From: Azovibrio restrictus
GTDB lineage: Bacteria; Pseudomonadota; Gammaproteobacteria; Burkholderiales; Rhodocyclaceae
Assembly (NCBI GenBank): GCA_003252145.1
Contig: QKDJ01000286.1
Coordinates: forward strand, 1 to 5,581
Direction of reading: 5' to 3'
Length of the DNA: 5,581 nt
Part shown: one piece after another, positions 4,999 to 5,581 of the stretch
How positions within the stretch are numbered: position 1 is the stretch's first letter
Layout of the letters: each line of letters opens with the position of its first letter
Made by a program: the position numbers and the translations under genes
The notes under the pieces: model-generated
Seen by the model: the letters and a program-made list of their open reading frames with translations, nothing else
What the model was told of the DNA's origin: nothing
Databases searched by the model: none

Positions 4999-5581
4999 TT
5001 ATTTGGGAAAGGGACCCCAGGCGGGTTCCCGTACATCGCCGGCCGCAACCGACAGGCGCTGTTTGATACGGCCATCGGCAGACACGGCCGACAGCACTCC
5101 ACGCCCACCCACTTCGGTGGCCAGCACGATCATGCGGCTGTTGGGCGCAAAACTGGGCGACTCATCTTTGTAAGAGTCGGAAATAATCTGCACCTGACGA
5201 CTGGTCAGGTCCATGATGGCCAGCTGAAAACGACCCTCGCGCCGGGCGATGAAAGCCAGGCTCTTGCCATCGGGAGACGGACGGGGCGACACGTTGTAGC
5301 TGCCTTCAAAGGTGACACGCTCCACCCCGCCACCCATGCTGGGCACCCGGTAAATCTGTGGGCTACCGCCCCGGTCGGAGGTGAAATACACATAAGCCCC
5401 ATCGGGAGAAAACTGGGGTTCCGTATCGATGCCGGCGGAAGAGGTCAGCCGCATGGGCGAGCCGCCCCCGGCACCAATGGTGTAAATCTGGGAACTGCCA
5501 TCCTTGGTGAGCACAATGGCGAGACGGCTTCCATCAGGCGACCAGGTGGGTGCGGAGTTGGAGCCCTTGAAATTGGCGATC
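4999..5581 (-). CDS. tolB: Tol-Pal system protein TolB, C-terminal part (start outside window)
   Basis: TolB is a periplasmic beta-propeller protein that binds Pal and TolA. Only the last 193 codons are here, against about 430 in a complete protein, because the window ends inside the gene; nothing suggests a broken gene. The frame is open to the edge at 5581. Repeated propeller blade motifs of the PD40/TolB type are visible. In fragment residue numbers these are SAPTWSPDG (9-17), TEPQFSPDG followed by YVYFTSDRGG (53-72), RPSPDG (100-105), SPSFAPNSR (141-149) and the terminal REPAWGPF (184-191). The gene ends with two consecutive in-frame TAA codons (4999-5001 and 4996-4998). It is the most upstream gene visible in the tol-pal operon. 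Confidence 0.97.
   Translation of the reverse strand, partial: IANFKGSNSAPTWSPDGSRLAIVLTKDGSSQIYTIGAGGGSPMRLTSSAGIDTEPQFSPDGAYVYFTSDRGGSPQIYRVPSMGGGVERVTFEGSYNVSPRPSPDGKSLAFIARREGRFQLAIMDLTSRQVQIISDSYKDESPSFAPNSRMIVLATEVGGRGVLSAVSADGRIKQRLSVAAGDVREPAWGPFPK

Noticed and set aside
4999..5514. A short stand-alone tolB-like gene starting at 5514
   Set aside because: The frame continues upstream to the window edge with further TolB propeller sequence, so this is the tail of a normal tolB and not a truncated gene.

Overview
The window looks like a chromosomal core region of a GC-rich gammaproteobacterium. The main evidence is the gene order tolB-pal-cpoB-queE-(PilZ)-queC followed by tRNA-Lys, which resembles the tol-pal region of Pseudomonas and related groups. 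In Escherichia coli the tol-pal genes are also followed by a tRNA-Lys cluster. A sulfur-compound transporter of the YeeE/YedE family might hint at a sulfur-metabolising lineage such as the Chromatiales, but that is a weak guess.

Layout. Everything from about 5581 down to about 411 is on the minus strand and reads right to left. The order is: the 3' end of tolB (cut by the window edge), pal, cpoB (ybgF), queE, a single-domain PilZ protein of the MapZ/PA4608 type, queC, a yeeE/yedE-type transporter, tRNA-Lys(TTT), tRNA-Lys(CTT), and a rho-independent terminator. Gaps between the protein genes are short: 27, 2, 0, 21, 53 and 23 nt. The protein genes could therefore be largely cotranscribed, with a possible extra promoter in the 53-nt gap before queC. 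The tRNA genes have their own sigma70 promoter (TTGACG, 17 nt, TATAAT, GC-rich discriminator), and a second, weaker promoter lies between them. The leftmost 302 nt hold the 3' end of an unidentified plus-strand gene for a highly charged protein, convergent with the tRNAs. The same hairpin may terminate both directions.

How the genes work together. TolB, Pal and CpoB are envelope proteins of the Tol-Pal system, which links outer-membrane constriction to septal peptidoglycan synthesis. QueE and QueC act in sequence to make preQ0, the precursor of queuosine in tRNAs with GUN anticodons. The PilZ protein should be a c-di-GMP receptor, and the YeeE/YedE protein should import thiosulfate or a similar sulfur compound. 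The operon thus mixes envelope, tRNA-modification, second-messenger and sulfur-uptake functions. The least expected parts are the PilZ gene between the two queuosine genes and the transporter between queC and the tRNAs.

I see no mobile element, CRISPR array, phage gene or defence system. Most of the window is ordinary conserved core genome, and the findings are correspondingly modest.
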